64,000 nt of DNA from Nakamurella sp. A5-74 (GCF_040438885.1 NZ_CP159218.1:2728001-2792000); one strand, 5' to 3'; positions 56,344 through 64,000 are shown, counted from the first letter of the stretch. Numbers and translations are program-made. The notes: generated from the letters alone by a model not told the origin.

Positions 56344-56697
56344 TCAGCGCGCGAGGTCGCGCTTCTCCTTGATCTTGGCGGCCTTGCCGCGCAGATCGCG
56401 CAGGTAGTAGAGCTTGGCGCGACGGACGTCACCACGGGTCGCGATCTCGACCTTGTCGATGTTGGGGCTGTGCACCGGGAAGGTGCGCTCCACGCCGACG
56501 CCGCCGGAGATCTTGCGGACGGTGAAGGTCTCGCGGATGCCGCCACCCTGACGACGGATCACGTGGCCGGCGAAGACCTGGATCCGGGAGCGGGTGCCTT
56601 CGATGACCTTCACGTGCACCTTGACGGAATCGCCGGGGCGGAAGTCGGGCATGTCGTCGCGCAGCGAGGCGCTGTCGAGATCGTCGAGGATGTTCAT
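56344..56697 (-). CDS. rplS: 50S ribosomal protein L19
   Basis: 117 aa, normal length. Conserved text: [46 protein letters not shown] (read in parts), [14 protein letters not shown] and [19 protein letters not shown] 56697 begins MNILDDLD. In the usual order trmD would lie directly upstream; here three accessory genes intervene, so rplS must have its own promoter in the 185-nt leader. Confidence 0.96.
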   Translation of the reverse strand: MNILDDLDSASLRDDMPDFRPGDSVKVHVKVIEGTRSRIQVFAGHVIRRQGGGIRETFTVRKISGGVGVERTFPVHSPNIDKVEIATRGDVRRAKLYYLRDLRGKAAKIKEKRDLAR

Positions 56698-56882
56698 CGC
56701 GGTTCGTCCTTCGGTCGTACAACTCGTCTGGTCACGCACATCCCCTGCTGGGACGGGCGGCACGGAGCGCATCATGACGATGCGGATTCCGGGACTCACG
56801 AGGAGCCCTGCGCCGGTACTGCGCCACGGAACCCTGTCGAGGACAGGCCCGGAACGACCGGCAACCTCTCCATTGTGCCAGT

Positions 56883-57544
56883 TCAGTGAACCGGGACGAA
56901 ATCGTCGGCGAGCGGCTGCGGCCCGCCCTTCAACCGGGGTCGCCGCGTCACCCACGGACAGCTACGCGCGGACGTACCCGCAGCCCGCACCTTCCCGAAC
57001 GCAAGCGCGTCCGCCGATGCCGGTGCGATCGCGAGGCGGCCGCTGAGGGCGTAGCGTCGCGCTGCGCGAATATCGCCGTCGAGCACATGCAGACGCACTT
57101 CCTCGGCGAACGTCACGACGTCGCTGACAAGCACCGGGGTTTCGGGGTCCACCTCGTCGGGGCCGGGCAGGCGGGTGCCGTCGAGGTGAACGCGAGCCGC
57201 GATCGACTTGTCATTGGGCGACTTCATGAACGCCGGGCCGCGGAGCGTCCACGCTTCTGCGATCGTTGCCAAGACGATGCGTCGACCTGTGAGGTGGGAC
57301 GGCAGCGTCGCCAGCCAGTCGTTCGGCGCCTCCAGTAGGGCGATCGACAACTGCCCGCACACGACGTCTGCGAACGACGGGCCGGCGTGGAGGTGGGCGT
57401 CGGGGTGTGCCCGGCCAGGTCGAAGCCAGCGGAGAACGTCGGCAGTTGAACAATCTGCATCCCCCGCTGTTCGGCCGCGGAGGCAATCGACCGCGCGGAG
57501 TGGGTCGATCGAGGGGGCAACATCAGCGATCGGCGTCGTTCCAC
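56883..57544 (-). pseudogene. Frameshifted ATP-grasp (DUF4343-like) protein gene
   Basis: From GTG 57544 one frame gives MLPPRSTHSARSIASAAEQRGMQIVQLPTFSAGFDLAG, resembling the N-terminus of DUF4343 ATP-grasp proteins. The neighbouring frame then gives GPSFADVVCGQLSIALLEAPNDWLATLP, RGPAFMKSPNDKSIAARVHLDG, TPVLVSDVVTFAEEVRLHVLDGDI, the rest of that family. A one-base shift between about 57385 and 57420 separates them. The usual C-terminal ATP-grasp motif (VEAN-type) is not found before the stop at 56883. Probably a decayed gene; a sequencing error could explain the shift but not the missing end. Confidence 0.6.
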
Positions 57545-57625
57545 AAGACCAGTCTCGGCGCCGAACCGAGAACTGTCGCGCCGATCCGCCGCGTCCGGAG
57601 CCGCCGCGCTCGACGCGGCGAACGG

Positions 57626-58930
57626 TCACGAGCCTCGGACGGAGTCCTCGTCGGCGCCGGCAGCGTTGCTGGTCGCAAGCTCCGAGCCCGGTCGCAGTTC
57701 CGGAACCCGACGGGCCAGGAACGACACCAGCGCAGCACAGCTCAGGCCGCCGATCAGCAGCGCGGCCTGCGCTCCGGTGAAGCGGGCGACGAAGCCGGCT
57801 CTGGCGTTGCCCAGGTCCGGCCCACCCATGCCGACCAGCAGCTCCACCGCGCTGACGCGACCGCGCACCGCATCCGGGGTCACCCGCTGCACCATCGCTC
57901 CGCGGCTGACCACGCTGGCGGTGTCCGCGGCGCCGGCCACCACCAGGAGCGCGAGTGCCACCCAGCCGACCGACACCGCGCCCAGGACTGCCAGCGACAG
58001 ACCCCAGACGAGGGCACCCAGCACCACCACGAGCGGTTGGCGTACGGACCGCGTGAACGACCCGGAGAAGATCGAGGCGAGCAGACCACCAGCACCGATG
58101 GCCGACAGGAACAGACCGAAGGTGGCCGGATCCCCGTCGAACAGCTCCTCGTTGAGCAACGGGAACAGCGCGATCGGCATCGCCAGCACGGTGGCAGCCA
58201 GATCGATCAGCAGCAGGCTGCGCACCACCCGGTGCTTCAGGACGAAGTCGAATCCCTCGCGAACGCCCTGCCACCCGGATCGCGCGATCCCCTCCGGTCG
58301 CAGGACGGGAAGGCCGAACACCCCGATGAACGACGCGCCGAAGGTGATCGCATCGATCAGGTAGCACCCCTGGACGCCGACCCAGCCGATCATCAGCCCC
58401 GCCAGGGCAGGCCCGGCGAGCATCGTCAGCTGGAAGCTGATCCCGGTCAACGCCATCCCGGCGGCCACCTTGTCCGGTGGTAGCAACCGCGGGATGACGC
58501 TGCGCGACGCCGGACCGCCGAAGGTTGCGAAACAGGTCTGCAGGGCGACCAACACGAGCAGCAGCAACGGCGACCAACCACCCAGAAAGGCTTGCAGCGC
58601 CAGCACTCCGGCGAGTAGGCACTGCCCGGTGGTGGTGATGATCTGGATCCGGCGACGGTCGTACCGGTCGGCTGTCGAGCCGGCCACGACGCTCAGCAAC
58701 GCCATCGGGATGACGTGCGCGAGCCCGATCGCCCCGGCCCACAACGGATTCCCGGTCGCCGCCCAGATCTGGAACAGCACGGCCACGCCCGTCATCTGGC
58801 TGCCCAGCGTCGAGAGCGACTTGCCGATCCAGTACCGCCGGAACACCGGAACCGTGCGCACCGGACCCAGATCGATGAGCATGCTGCGCACCCGACTGTG
58901 TCGGGATGACGACACCTTCCGTCCGCTCAC
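57626..58930 (-). CDS. MFS transporter (EntS-like)
   Basis: 434 aa with about 12 helices. The first cytoplasmic loop reads VVAGSTADRYDRRRIQII, and FRRYWIGKSLSTLGSQMTGVAVLFQIW at the start is typical of MFS_3 exporters of the enterobactin-EntS type. The GTG start overlaps the stop of the MarR gene by GTGA, so both are translated from one message controlled by the MarR operator. Drug or siderophore efflux is likely but unproven. Confidence 0.87.
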   Translation of the reverse strand: MSGRKVSSSRHSRVRSMLIDLGPVRTVPVFRRYWIGKSLSTLGSQMTGVAVLFQIWAATGNPLWAGAIGLAHVIPMALLSVVAGSTADRYDRRRIQIITTTGQCLLAGVLALQAFLGGWSPLLLLVLVALQTCFATFGGPASRSVIPRLLPPDKVAAGMALTGISFQLTMLAGPALAGLMIGWVGVQGCYLIDAITFGASFIGVFGLPVLRPEGIARSGWQGVREGFDFVLKHRVVRSLLLIDLAATVLAMPIALFPLLNEELFDGDPATFGLFLSAIGAGGLLASIFSGSFTRSVRQPLVVVLGALVWGLSLAVLGAVSVGWVALALLVVAGAADTASVVSRGAMVQRVTPDAVRGRVSAVELLVGMGGPDLGNARAGFVARFTGAQAALLIGGLSCAALVSFLARRVPELRPGSELATSNAAGADEDSVRGS

Positions 58931-59448
58931 CGCTGCGCCTCATCGGGACCTGAGCGGTTGTCGAGGCCGGCCAGCTCGGCCGTGATCCGGTCGTGGAAGC
59001 TGCTGCGGCCCAAAGCGAACCGCATGTCCTGTACCACGGCGCTCAGTGCATACGGCAGCTCCAGCTCCAGGGCGGCCGCCGCTCGCTCGGTCGCCTGCCA
59101 CTCCGCTGCCAGGAACGGGACGAGTTCGCGGCCCGCCGGTGTCAGGCTCACCAGCTTCGTGCGCAGGTCCGGCCCGCTCACCGCGGCGACATACCCCGCC
59201 GCACGCAGTGCCTTGACCTTCTGACCGGCTCCCGAGTGGGTGATCTCCAGCGAACTCGCGAGCGCCCTGATCGTCATCGGACCCGCAGAGTCCAGCCGGA
59301 GCAGCAGCATCGTCTGGGACGGCTGGATGCGGATGCCCCGCTCCTGGTACAGGCGCGCGATGTCGTCGTCCATGGCGCCCAGCAGTCGCCGCAGTGGGCG
59401 CCACAGGCTGTCGTCGACCACGTCACGGGGTCTGTCGTGCTCAGTCAC
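58927..59448 (-). CDS. MarR-family transcriptional regulator
   Basis: 173 aa. Winged-helix core: IQPSQTMLLLRLDSAGPMTIRALASSLEITHSGAGQKVKALRAAGYVAAVSGPDLRTKLVSLTPAG (read in parts). The GTG start at 59448 is preceded by a TAGATT box 6 nt upstream, which abuts a perfect 22-bp palindrome. The gene heads a two-gene operon with an exporter, the classic MarR arrangement, so autorepression relieved by an exported compound is likely. Confidence 0.9.
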   Translation of the reverse strand: MTEHDRPRDVVDDSLWRPLRRLLGAMDDDIARLYQERGIRIQPSQTMLLLRLDSAGPMTIRALASSLEITHSGAGQKVKALRAAGYVAAVSGPDLRTKLVSLTPAGRELVPFLAAEWQATERAAAALELELPYALSAVVQDMRFALGRSSFHDRITAELAGLDNRSGPDEAQR

Positions 59449-59454
59449 CCAGGC

Positions 59455-59460
59455 AATCTA
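59455..59460 (-). promoter_or_regulatory. -10 box of the marR-MFS operon
   Basis: TAGATT on the minus strand, 6 nt before GTG 59448, directly next to the palindrome at 59461-59482. The transcript would be leaderless. Confidence 0.5.
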
Positions 59461-59482
59461 ACAGTACTTGTACAAGTACTGT
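59461..59482. promoter_or_regulatory. Perfect 22-bp MarR-type operator
   Basis: Arm ACAGTACTTGT is followed directly by its exact complement, with no spacer. It covers the spacer and -35 side of the marR promoter, and its last base is part of the trmD stop codon (59482-59484). Length and symmetry fit a MarR dimer site. Confidence 0.82.
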
Positions 59483-60414
59483 CAGGTATGGCCGCCCACA
59501 CCGGGTGCCGGCTCGGTCGGAGCGCGCCGCCGGCGCTTCTTCGCAGCCCTGGCAGCCCGCTCGGCACCGACCCGCTCCCGCAGCCCTGCCGGTACCGGCG
59601 CCCCGACCTCGTCGAGCACCGCCAGATCCTCGGCGTCCAGCAGCTCGGCGGTCAGCGCGGCGAACAGGTCAGGGCGGTTGCGGAATGTCCTGCGCAGCGA
59701 TTCGTCCCTGCGGTGCCGGACGATCGCGGCATGGTTGCCGCCGCGCAGCACCTCCGGCACCGGCAGGCCGTCGAAGAGCGGAGGTCGGGTGTAGGACGGC
59801 GCCTCGATGAGACCGGGGATGCCGGTACCGAAGGAGTCGTCGACCGCCGAGTCGGGATTTCCGAGCACCCCGGGGATCAACCGGGCGATGGCCTCGATGA
59901 TCACCAGCACCGCGACCTCGCCGCCGGCCAGCACGTAGTCGCCGATCGACAGTTCGCGGACCGGCATCACGGATGCTGCGCGCTGGACGAAACGCTGGTC
60001 GATGCCTTCGTACCTGCCGCAGGCGAAGACCAACCGCTCCGCCGTCGACAGCTCGGCCGCCGTGGCCTGGGTGAACCGCTCACCGGCCGGGGTCGGCACG
60101 ATCAGCGTGGCCGGACCGGGATCCGCAGGAGCACCGGCATCCGGACGAGCGTCGGCATCGGGGTCGGCATCGGGGTCGCCGTCCGGGTTCGCCAGTACGT
60201 CCTGCAAGGCGGTCCACCAGACGTCCGGCTTCATCACCATGCCGGGACCGCCGCCGTAGGGTGCGTCGTCGACGGTGCGGTGCACGTCGCGTGTCCAGCG
60301 CCGCAGGTCGTGGATGCCGACGCTCAGGGTGCCGGCCCCGATCGCCTTGCCCAGCAACGATTCTCGCAAGGGCGTCAGGTACTCACCGAAGATGGTGATG
60401 ACGTCGAACCGCAT
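59482..60414 (-). CDS. trmD: tRNA (guanine-N1)-methyltransferase
   Basis: 310 aa. SPOUT-class enzyme that makes m1G37 in tRNA. The knot region shows FACGRYEGIDQRF and LSIGDYVLAGGEVA; YGGGPGMVMKPD lies in the N-terminal half. An Asp/Pro/Ala insertion at about 76-100 is absent from most homologues and is encoded by hexamer repeats. The C-terminus has a basic tail AARAAKKRRRRAPTE. ATG 60414 begins MRFDVITIF, the family start. Confidence 0.95.
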   Translation of the reverse strand: MRFDVITIFGEYLTPLRESLLGKAIGAGTLSVGIHDLRRWTRDVHRTVDDAPYGGGPGMVMKPDVWWTALQDVLANPDGDPDADPDADARPDAGAPADPGPATLIVPTPAGERFTQATAAELSTAERLVFACGRYEGIDQRFVQRAASVMPVRELSIGDYVLAGGEVAVLVIIEAIARLIPGVLGNPDSAVDDSFGTGIPGLIEAPSYTRPPLFDGLPVPEVLRGGNHAAIVRHRRDESLRRTFRNRPDLFAALTAELLDAEDLAVLDEVGAPVPAGLRERVGAERAARAAKKRRRRAPTEPAPGVGGHT

Positions 60415-60425
60415 CGCGGGACCTC

Positions 60426-60965
60426 TCAGGGCTGCACGGGAGCGTCGGCGAACATGCCGTCCGGCGGATCGATGACGCACTGCCGACCCTCGAGGTCGAC
60501 GGTCGGCACGATCGCGGAGACGAACGGCACCAACACGTCGTCGCCGGGCTTTTCGGGCGACAGGTCACCGCGGATCACCAACACCGGGGCGGCCGGCGGA
60601 TGCAGCACGTCGGCGATCTCGCCCAGGGCGCGGCCGTCGATGTGCACGGCGGCGAGGCCGATCAGCTGGTGGTCGTAGAACTCGTCGGGATCGTCGGGAG
60701 GGGTGAGTTCCTCACCCTCCATCACGAGCAGTACGCCGCGCAGCGACTCGGCAGCTTCGCGATCGAGGAATCCCTCGAAGAAGACGATCTGGATCTGACC
60801 ACTCCGGCCGGATCCGGCGACGGTCAGCGGACCGGCGCTCGCCGGATCGGTCGCAAGGACCGATCCGGCGGCGAACCGGCTCTTCGGATCATCGGTGCGG
60901 ACGTCGACCGTCACGCCGCCTTTGACTCCGTGGGGTCGACCGATCCGGCCGACCAGTACCTGCAC
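60426..60965 (-). CDS. rimM: Ribosome maturation factor RimM
   Basis: 179 aa. Helps 30S assembly near S19. The N-terminal domain begins VQVLVGRIGRPHGVKGGVTV and the PRC-barrel half has EFYDHQLIGLAAV and VLVPFVSAIVPTVDLEGR. The start is GTG 60965, 5 nt after the khpA stop; the frame upstream of that overlaps khpA and is not conserved. Lies between khpA and trmD as usual. Confidence 0.94.
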   Translation of the reverse strand: MQVLVGRIGRPHGVKGGVTVDVRTDDPKSRFAAGSVLATDPASAGPLTVAGSGRSGQIQIVFFEGFLDREAAESLRGVLLVMEGEELTPPDDPDEFYDHQLIGLAAVHIDGRALGEIADVLHPPAAPVLVIRGDLSPEKPGDDVLVPFVSAIVPTVDLEGRQCVIDPPDGMFADAPVQP

Positions 60966-60969
60966 CGAC

Positions 60970-61236
60970 TCAGCGGCCGGGGCCGAATCGGCCCGGCTCC
61001 CGATCGGTGTCCACCACGTCGACGCGGATCCCGCGGCCGCCGACGGCCGCGATGACCGTCCGCAGGGCGGTGGCCGTCCGACCGCCACGACCGATGACCT
61101 TGCCCAGGTCATCGGGGTGCACGTGGACCTGCAGGGTGCGCCCGCGCCGACCGGTGGTCAGGTCGACGTGGACGTCCTCGTCATGCTCGACGATCCCCTT
61201 GACGAGGTGCTCCAGCGCTTCCGGGAGCACGCTCAT
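60970..61236 (-). CDS. khpA: KH-domain RNA-binding protein
   Basis: 88 aa. A single KH domain with the GXXG loop in VIGRGGRTA. It starts [16 protein letters not shown] as in other KhpA proteins, which bind RNA with KhpB. The ATG overlaps the rpsP stop (ATGA), indicating coupling. Confidence 0.93.
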   Translation of the reverse strand: MSVLPEALEHLVKGIVEHDEDVHVDLTTGRRGRTLQVHVHPDDLGKVIGRGGRTATALRTVIAAVGGRGIRVDVVDTDREPGRFGPGR

Positions 61237-61805
61237 GCCTTCGGCTCTTCAGCCTTCTCGGCTGCAGGGGTTTCTTCGGCAACCGGAGCGTCGGCGGCAG
61301 GCGCTTCGGCGGCGGGGGTTTCAGTGGCGGGGGTCTCAGCGGCGGGCGCGGCGGGCGCGTCCTCCGCGGGGGCCTCGGCAGCTGCCGGAGTCTCCTCAGC
61401 TGCCTTCTTCGGCGCGGCCTTCTTCTTCTGGGTGGTCGCGCCAGAGGAATCGTCGTTTCGGCCGCCGGCAGCGGCGATCGCGGCCTCGTACAGAGCCTTC
61501 TTGTCGACCTTCTCCGGCTGGGCCTTCAGGGTGCCCTCGGTGCCCGGGAGACCCTTGAACTTCTGCCAGTCACCGGTGACCTTGAGCAGGGCGACGACCG
61601 AATCGGTCGCCTGGGCGCCGACGCCGAGCCAGTACTGCGCGCGCTCGGACTCGATCTCGATGACGCTGGGCTCGGTCTTGGGGTTGTACCGACCGATCGT
61701 CTCGATCGCCCGGCCGGAACGGCGGGTGCGGGAGTCGGCGACGACGACACGGTAGAACGGCTCGCGGATCTTGCCGTAGCGGGCGAGCTTGATCTTGACA
61801 GCCAC
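61233..61805 (-). CDS. rpsP: 30S ribosomal protein S16 with long acidic Ala/Pro tail
   Basis: 190 aa, against about 80-150 in most bacteria. The conserved body is [52 protein letters not shown]. After about residue 105 the sequence turns into a Lys-rich patch ([14 protein letters not shown]) and then an Ala/Pro/Glu/Thr tail of about 65 residues. Ribosomal protein S2 in this window has a similar tail. First gene of rpsP-khpA-rimM-trmD. Confidence 0.95.
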   Translation of the reverse strand: MAVKIKLARYGKIREPFYRVVVADSRTRRSGRAIETIGRYNPKTEPSVIEIESERAQYWLGVGAQATDSVVALLKVTGDWQKFKGLPGTEGTLKAQPEKVDKKALYEAAIAAAGGRNDDSSGATTQKKKAAPKKAAEETPAAAEAPAEDAPAAPAAETPATETPAAEAPAADAPVAEETPAAEKAEEPKA

Positions 61806-61862
61806 TAGGTGGACTTCTCCTCGATTGCGATGGCGCGGTGTGCGCCGTGGGGTGCGCGGCCC

Positions 61863-61887
61863 GGCGCCGTGTGGGGATGACGGCGCC
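61863..61887 (-). promoter_or_regulatory. Hairpin in the rpsP leader
   Basis: A perfect 8-bp stem GGCGCCGT/ACGGCGCC with a 9-nt loop, 58 nt upstream of the rpsP start on the transcribed strand. It may be part of a leader for autoregulation; nothing more specific can be seen. Confidence 0.35.
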
Positions 61888-62009
61888 AGGACATGCTGAT
61901 GGCGACCTCGAGCGGAGAGAGGGGCCGCGCGGAGTCGTGACGCTGGACATTCTGCCAGACGAGACCCTCCGTGCGGAAATGGCGCTGCTCTTCCCAGCTG
62001 GACGGGCAG

Positions 62010-62015
62010 TACCGT
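62010..62015 (+). promoter_or_regulatory. Putative -10 box of the GNAT gene
   Basis: TACCGT 8 nt before ATG 62024, with no ribosome-binding site between; the same hexamer precedes the MarR gene at 21809. Confidence 0.35.
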
Positions 62016-62023
62016 GCGGGTCC

Positions 62024-62440
62024 ATGGAGATCAGAACCCTGCGGCCAGGAGTCGACGAATTGCCCGTGGTCGCCGAGGTCATCGCGCTCTACGACGCCGT
62101 CGGCTGGACCGTCTACACCCGGGACGCCGCCGCGCTGCAGGCCGCGATCCGTGGATCGCACCTGGTGATCATCGCGCACGATGGCGATCGGTTGGTCGGG
62201 CTGGCGCGCACCCTCTCGGACGGCGCGACCATCTGCTACCTGCAGGACATCCTCGTGCACCCCGCGGCGCAGGGCTGCGGCGTCGGTCGCCTGCTGCTGG
62301 ACCGGGCGCTGGAGCTCTCCGCGGATCTGCGGCAGTTCGTCCTGCTCACCGATGACGACGACGCGCAGCGAGCGCTCTACCGCTCCGCCGGTCTGGTGCG
62401 GTCGGACTCAACCGGTCTGCACGCGTACCTGCGCCCCTGA
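62024..62440 (+). CDS. GNAT-family N-acetyltransferase
   Basis: 138 aa. The acetyl-CoA-binding motif is [19 protein letters not shown], preceded by [10 protein letters not shown]; the C-terminal half has [18 protein letters not shown]. Substrate not predictable. ATG 62024 begins the domain directly (MEIRTLRPG). Its last 95 bp overlap, tail to tail, the 3' end of the VanZ-like gene. Confidence 0.88.
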   Translation: MEIRTLRPGVDELPVVAEVIALYDAVGWTVYTRDAAALQAAIRGSHLVIIAHDGDRLVGLARTLSDGATICYLQDILVHPAAQGCGVGRLLLDRALELSADLRQFVLLTDDDDAQRALYRSAGLVRSDSTGLHAYLRP

Positions 62441-62867
62441 CCGCGCGGCGCAGCCACCACCGGGCCGCAAGGACCCCGAGGGCCGCGCCGCTTCCGTTGG
62501 CGATCACGTCGCGCCAGTCACCCACGCGGTGTGCGTCCAGGGAGGCCTGGGTGAGCTCGGCCGCCGCCGAGAACAACAGCCAGCCGGTCACCTGGACCCA
62601 CCACGGGCGCCGGGGCCAGCCGAGCACCGTGAGGAACCCGAGCGGCAGGAACATCACGACGTTTGCCAGGAACTCGACCGTGCCGAACCCCAACCAGGTC
62701 GGCAGACCGCGTGAGTGCAGCCGCTCGAACCAGGCCTGCAGAGCGTTCTGCGAGGCGGCGGCAGGCCGGGTCGGCCACAACAGGATGAGCAGCACAGCCG
62801 CGAGCACCACCATCAGCAGCACTCGCGCCACTGTTGCTCGTCGATCCGTCCAGCGGGTCCGGATCAC
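62346..62867 (-). CDS. VanZ-like membrane protein
   Basis: 173 aa. Four hydrophobic helices; diagnostic text is FLANVVMFLPLGFLTVLGW and FSAAAELTQASLDAHRVGDWRDVIANGSGAALG, the VanZ/phosphotransbutyrylase-like signature. The function of chromosomal VanZ-like proteins is mostly unknown; some give low-level glycopeptide tolerance. GTG 62867 overlaps the stop of the amidohydrolase gene (GTGA). The C-terminal 30 residues, Arg-rich, lie in the overlap with the GNAT gene, and their codon pattern may be constrained by it. Confidence 0.82.
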   Translation of the reverse strand: MIRTRWTDRRATVARVLLMVVLAAVLLILLWPTRPAAASQNALQAWFERLHSRGLPTWLGFGTVEFLANVVMFLPLGFLTVLGWPRRPWWVQVTGWLLFSAAAELTQASLDAHRVGDWRDVIANGSGAALGVLAARWWLRRAVRGAGTRADRLSPTAPDRRSGRALAARRRHR

Positions 62868-63961
62868 GAGCGTGCGGACCCGTCGATGCTGCGTCCTGCG
62901 CGGATCACCATCGGCTCGTGCAGAGCGGAAGGATCCGCCGCCGGATCCCGTGGGTAGATCACCAGATCCGCGCTGGCCCCGGCGGTGGGGAGCGCCAGCT
63001 CCAGCCACTCCCGCGCGGCAGTGGATGCGGCCAGCAGGGTGCCGCGCATGCCCAGCACTCCCCCGCCGGCGATCGCCATCGCCTGCAACTCGTCGACGAT
63101 CCGTCCGTGCTCGACAAACCCGCCGGCATCGGTGCCGGCGTGCACCTGGACGCCCGCCTCGATCAGCGCACCGAACGTCTCCTCCCGGCGCTCGTGCAGA
63201 TCGCGCATGTGCTTGGCGTAGGCCGGGTACTTCTCGGCCGCGTCGGCGAACATCGGGAAGTTGTCGACGTTGACCAGCGTCGGGACGACGTGGACACCGC
63301 GCCGCACCACCTCGTCGATGGTGTCGTCAGTGAGGCCGGTGCCGTGCTCGAGGCAGTCGATCCCTGCGGCGAGCAGATCGGGGATCGCGTCTTCGGCGAA
63401 GACGTGCGCCGTCACCCGGGCACCGCCGGCGTGTGCGGTGTCGATCGCCTCCCGCAGCACCTCGGCCGGCCACAGCGGAGCGAGGTCACCGATGCCGCGG
63501 TCGATCCAGTCGCCGACCAGTTTGATCCAGCCGCCGCCGTACCCGACCTGTCTGGCCACCTCGGCGGGCAGCTCGGCGGGATCCTCCAGGTCGACACCCA
63601 GACCGCGGATGTAGCGCTTCGGCCTGGCCAGGTGTCGGCCGGCGCGGATCAACACCGGTAGGTCGTCGCGGCCGACCAGCGGCCGGGTGTCCAGCGGTGA
63701 GCCGCAGTCGCGGATGGCCAGCACTCCGGTCGCCAGGTCGTCGCGGGCCTGCTGCTCGGCGGTCGGCAGATCGACGACACCCGCCGGCGAATAGCCCACG
63801 TGGCAGTGCGCGTCCACCAGCCCTGGCAGGGTCCAGCCGTCGAGTTGTTCCGCCCCGGCGACCGGCTCGTCGGTGAAGACGCCGCCGGCGATCCAGTACT
63901 CGACCTGGTCGCCGGTCCCGGCATCGTGGCCGACGACGTGCCAGCTCTGCTGCGTGCTCAT
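62864..63961 (-). CDS. Amidohydrolase family protein
   Basis: 365 aa. Metal-dependent TIM-barrel hydrolase with the full ligand set: HCH in VDAHCHVG, a Lys in GWIKLVGDW, His in VTAHVFAE, His in CLEHGTGL and Asp in AGTDAGG. The type resembles imidazolonepropionase/prolidase-like members, but the substrate cannot be named. It is coupled to the VanZ-like gene downstream. The start at 63961 is close to the window edge, and nothing further is visible upstream. Confidence 0.87.
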   Translation of the reverse strand: MSTQQSWHVVGHDAGTGDQVEYWIAGGVFTDEPVAGAEQLDGWTLPGLVDAHCHVGYSPAGVVDLPTAEQQARDDLATGVLAIRDCGSPLDTRPLVGRDDLPVLIRAGRHLARPKRYIRGLGVDLEDPAELPAEVARQVGYGGGWIKLVGDWIDRGIGDLAPLWPAEVLREAIDTAHAGGARVTAHVFAEDAIPDLLAAGIDCLEHGTGLTDDTIDEVVRRGVHVVPTLVNVDNFPMFADAAEKYPAYAKHMRDLHERREETFGALIEAGVQVHAGTDAGGFVEHGRIVDELQAMAIAGGGVLGMRGTLLAASTAAREWLELALPTAGASADLVIYPRDPAADPSALHEPMVIRAGRSIDGSARS

Positions 63962-64000
63962 CGGTCCATTCTGACTCCCCGCGGCCGGGCGCGGACGGTC

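Noticed and set aside
57546-58943. Continuous minus-strand frame joining the ATP-grasp remnant to sequence inside the MFS gene
   Set aside because: The upstream part is a shadow frame of the MFS transporter gene with no protein-like features.

Overview
The window is a high-GC, densely packed chromosomal segment of an actinobacterium. Three things point there: the complete GlgE-type alpha-glucan pathway, a methylmalonyl-CoA epimerase/thiolase/coiled-coil polarity-protein neighbourhood like that of Streptomyces, and the DUF2469-rnhB-lepB-rplS and rpsP-khpA-rimM-trmD blocks. Many genes overlap by GTGA or ATGA, and several seem to be read from leaderless transcripts. The genus cannot be fixed from the sequence alone; a Nakamurella-like lineage would fit but is only a guess. 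No rRNA, tRNA or CRISPR array was seen.

Layout. (1) 1-12960: the 3' end of guaB1, then alpha-glucan metabolism: glgP, a divergent kynureninase, then glgE-treS-mak-glgB, which turn trehalose into branched glucan through maltose 1-phosphate. (2) 13021-25106: envelope and regulatory genes: a HEXXH lipoprotein, a YbbN-like protein without its CXXC, a DUF1800/DUF1501 secreted pair, a two-component system, an MFS transporter with a MarR gene, a TetR gene divergent from a membrane protein across a three-copy operator, and a methyltransferase. (3) 25107-33425: a truncated PPOX gene beside an IS3-type remnant, an ABC exporter, thiolase/mce, a DivIVA/Scy-like coiled-coil protein, and a second ABC system. 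(4) 33535-44834: cdsA-frr-pyrH-tsf-rpsB, an M23 peptidase, an L,D-transpeptidase, and xerC-dprA-comM-yraN. (5) 45177-53935: an accessory block with an MFS gene, a GntR/FCD regulator and a six-gene trans-4-hydroxy-L-proline catabolic operon. (6) 53958-61805: the translation/secretion block DUF2469-rnhB-lepB-rplS, an accessory MarR-MFS-ATP-grasp remnant, then trmD-rimM-khpA-rpsP. (7) 62024-63961: a GNAT acetyltransferase, a VanZ-like protein and an amidohydrolase.

Regions 4 and 6 are parts of one conserved actinobacterial block (rpsP ... yraN ... rpsB ... frr-cdsA). Here it is interrupted twice, by the hydroxyproline locus and by the MarR-MFS unit. Three local regulators each have a clear inverted-repeat operator beside them: TetR, GntR/FCD and MarR.

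The most useful leads are the hydroxyproline operon with its AT-rich 23-bp palindrome, the three tandem TetR operators lying over both divergent promoters, the 22-bp MarR palindrome that touches the trmD stop codon, and a TANNNT box 6-8 nt before the start codon of ten genes. Others are the repeat-built Ala/Glu/Pro tails of ribosomal proteins S2 and S16, a double hairpin between rpsB and tsf, and short tandem repeats placed at or just after stop codons. Nothing here is a clearly new defence or mobile system.
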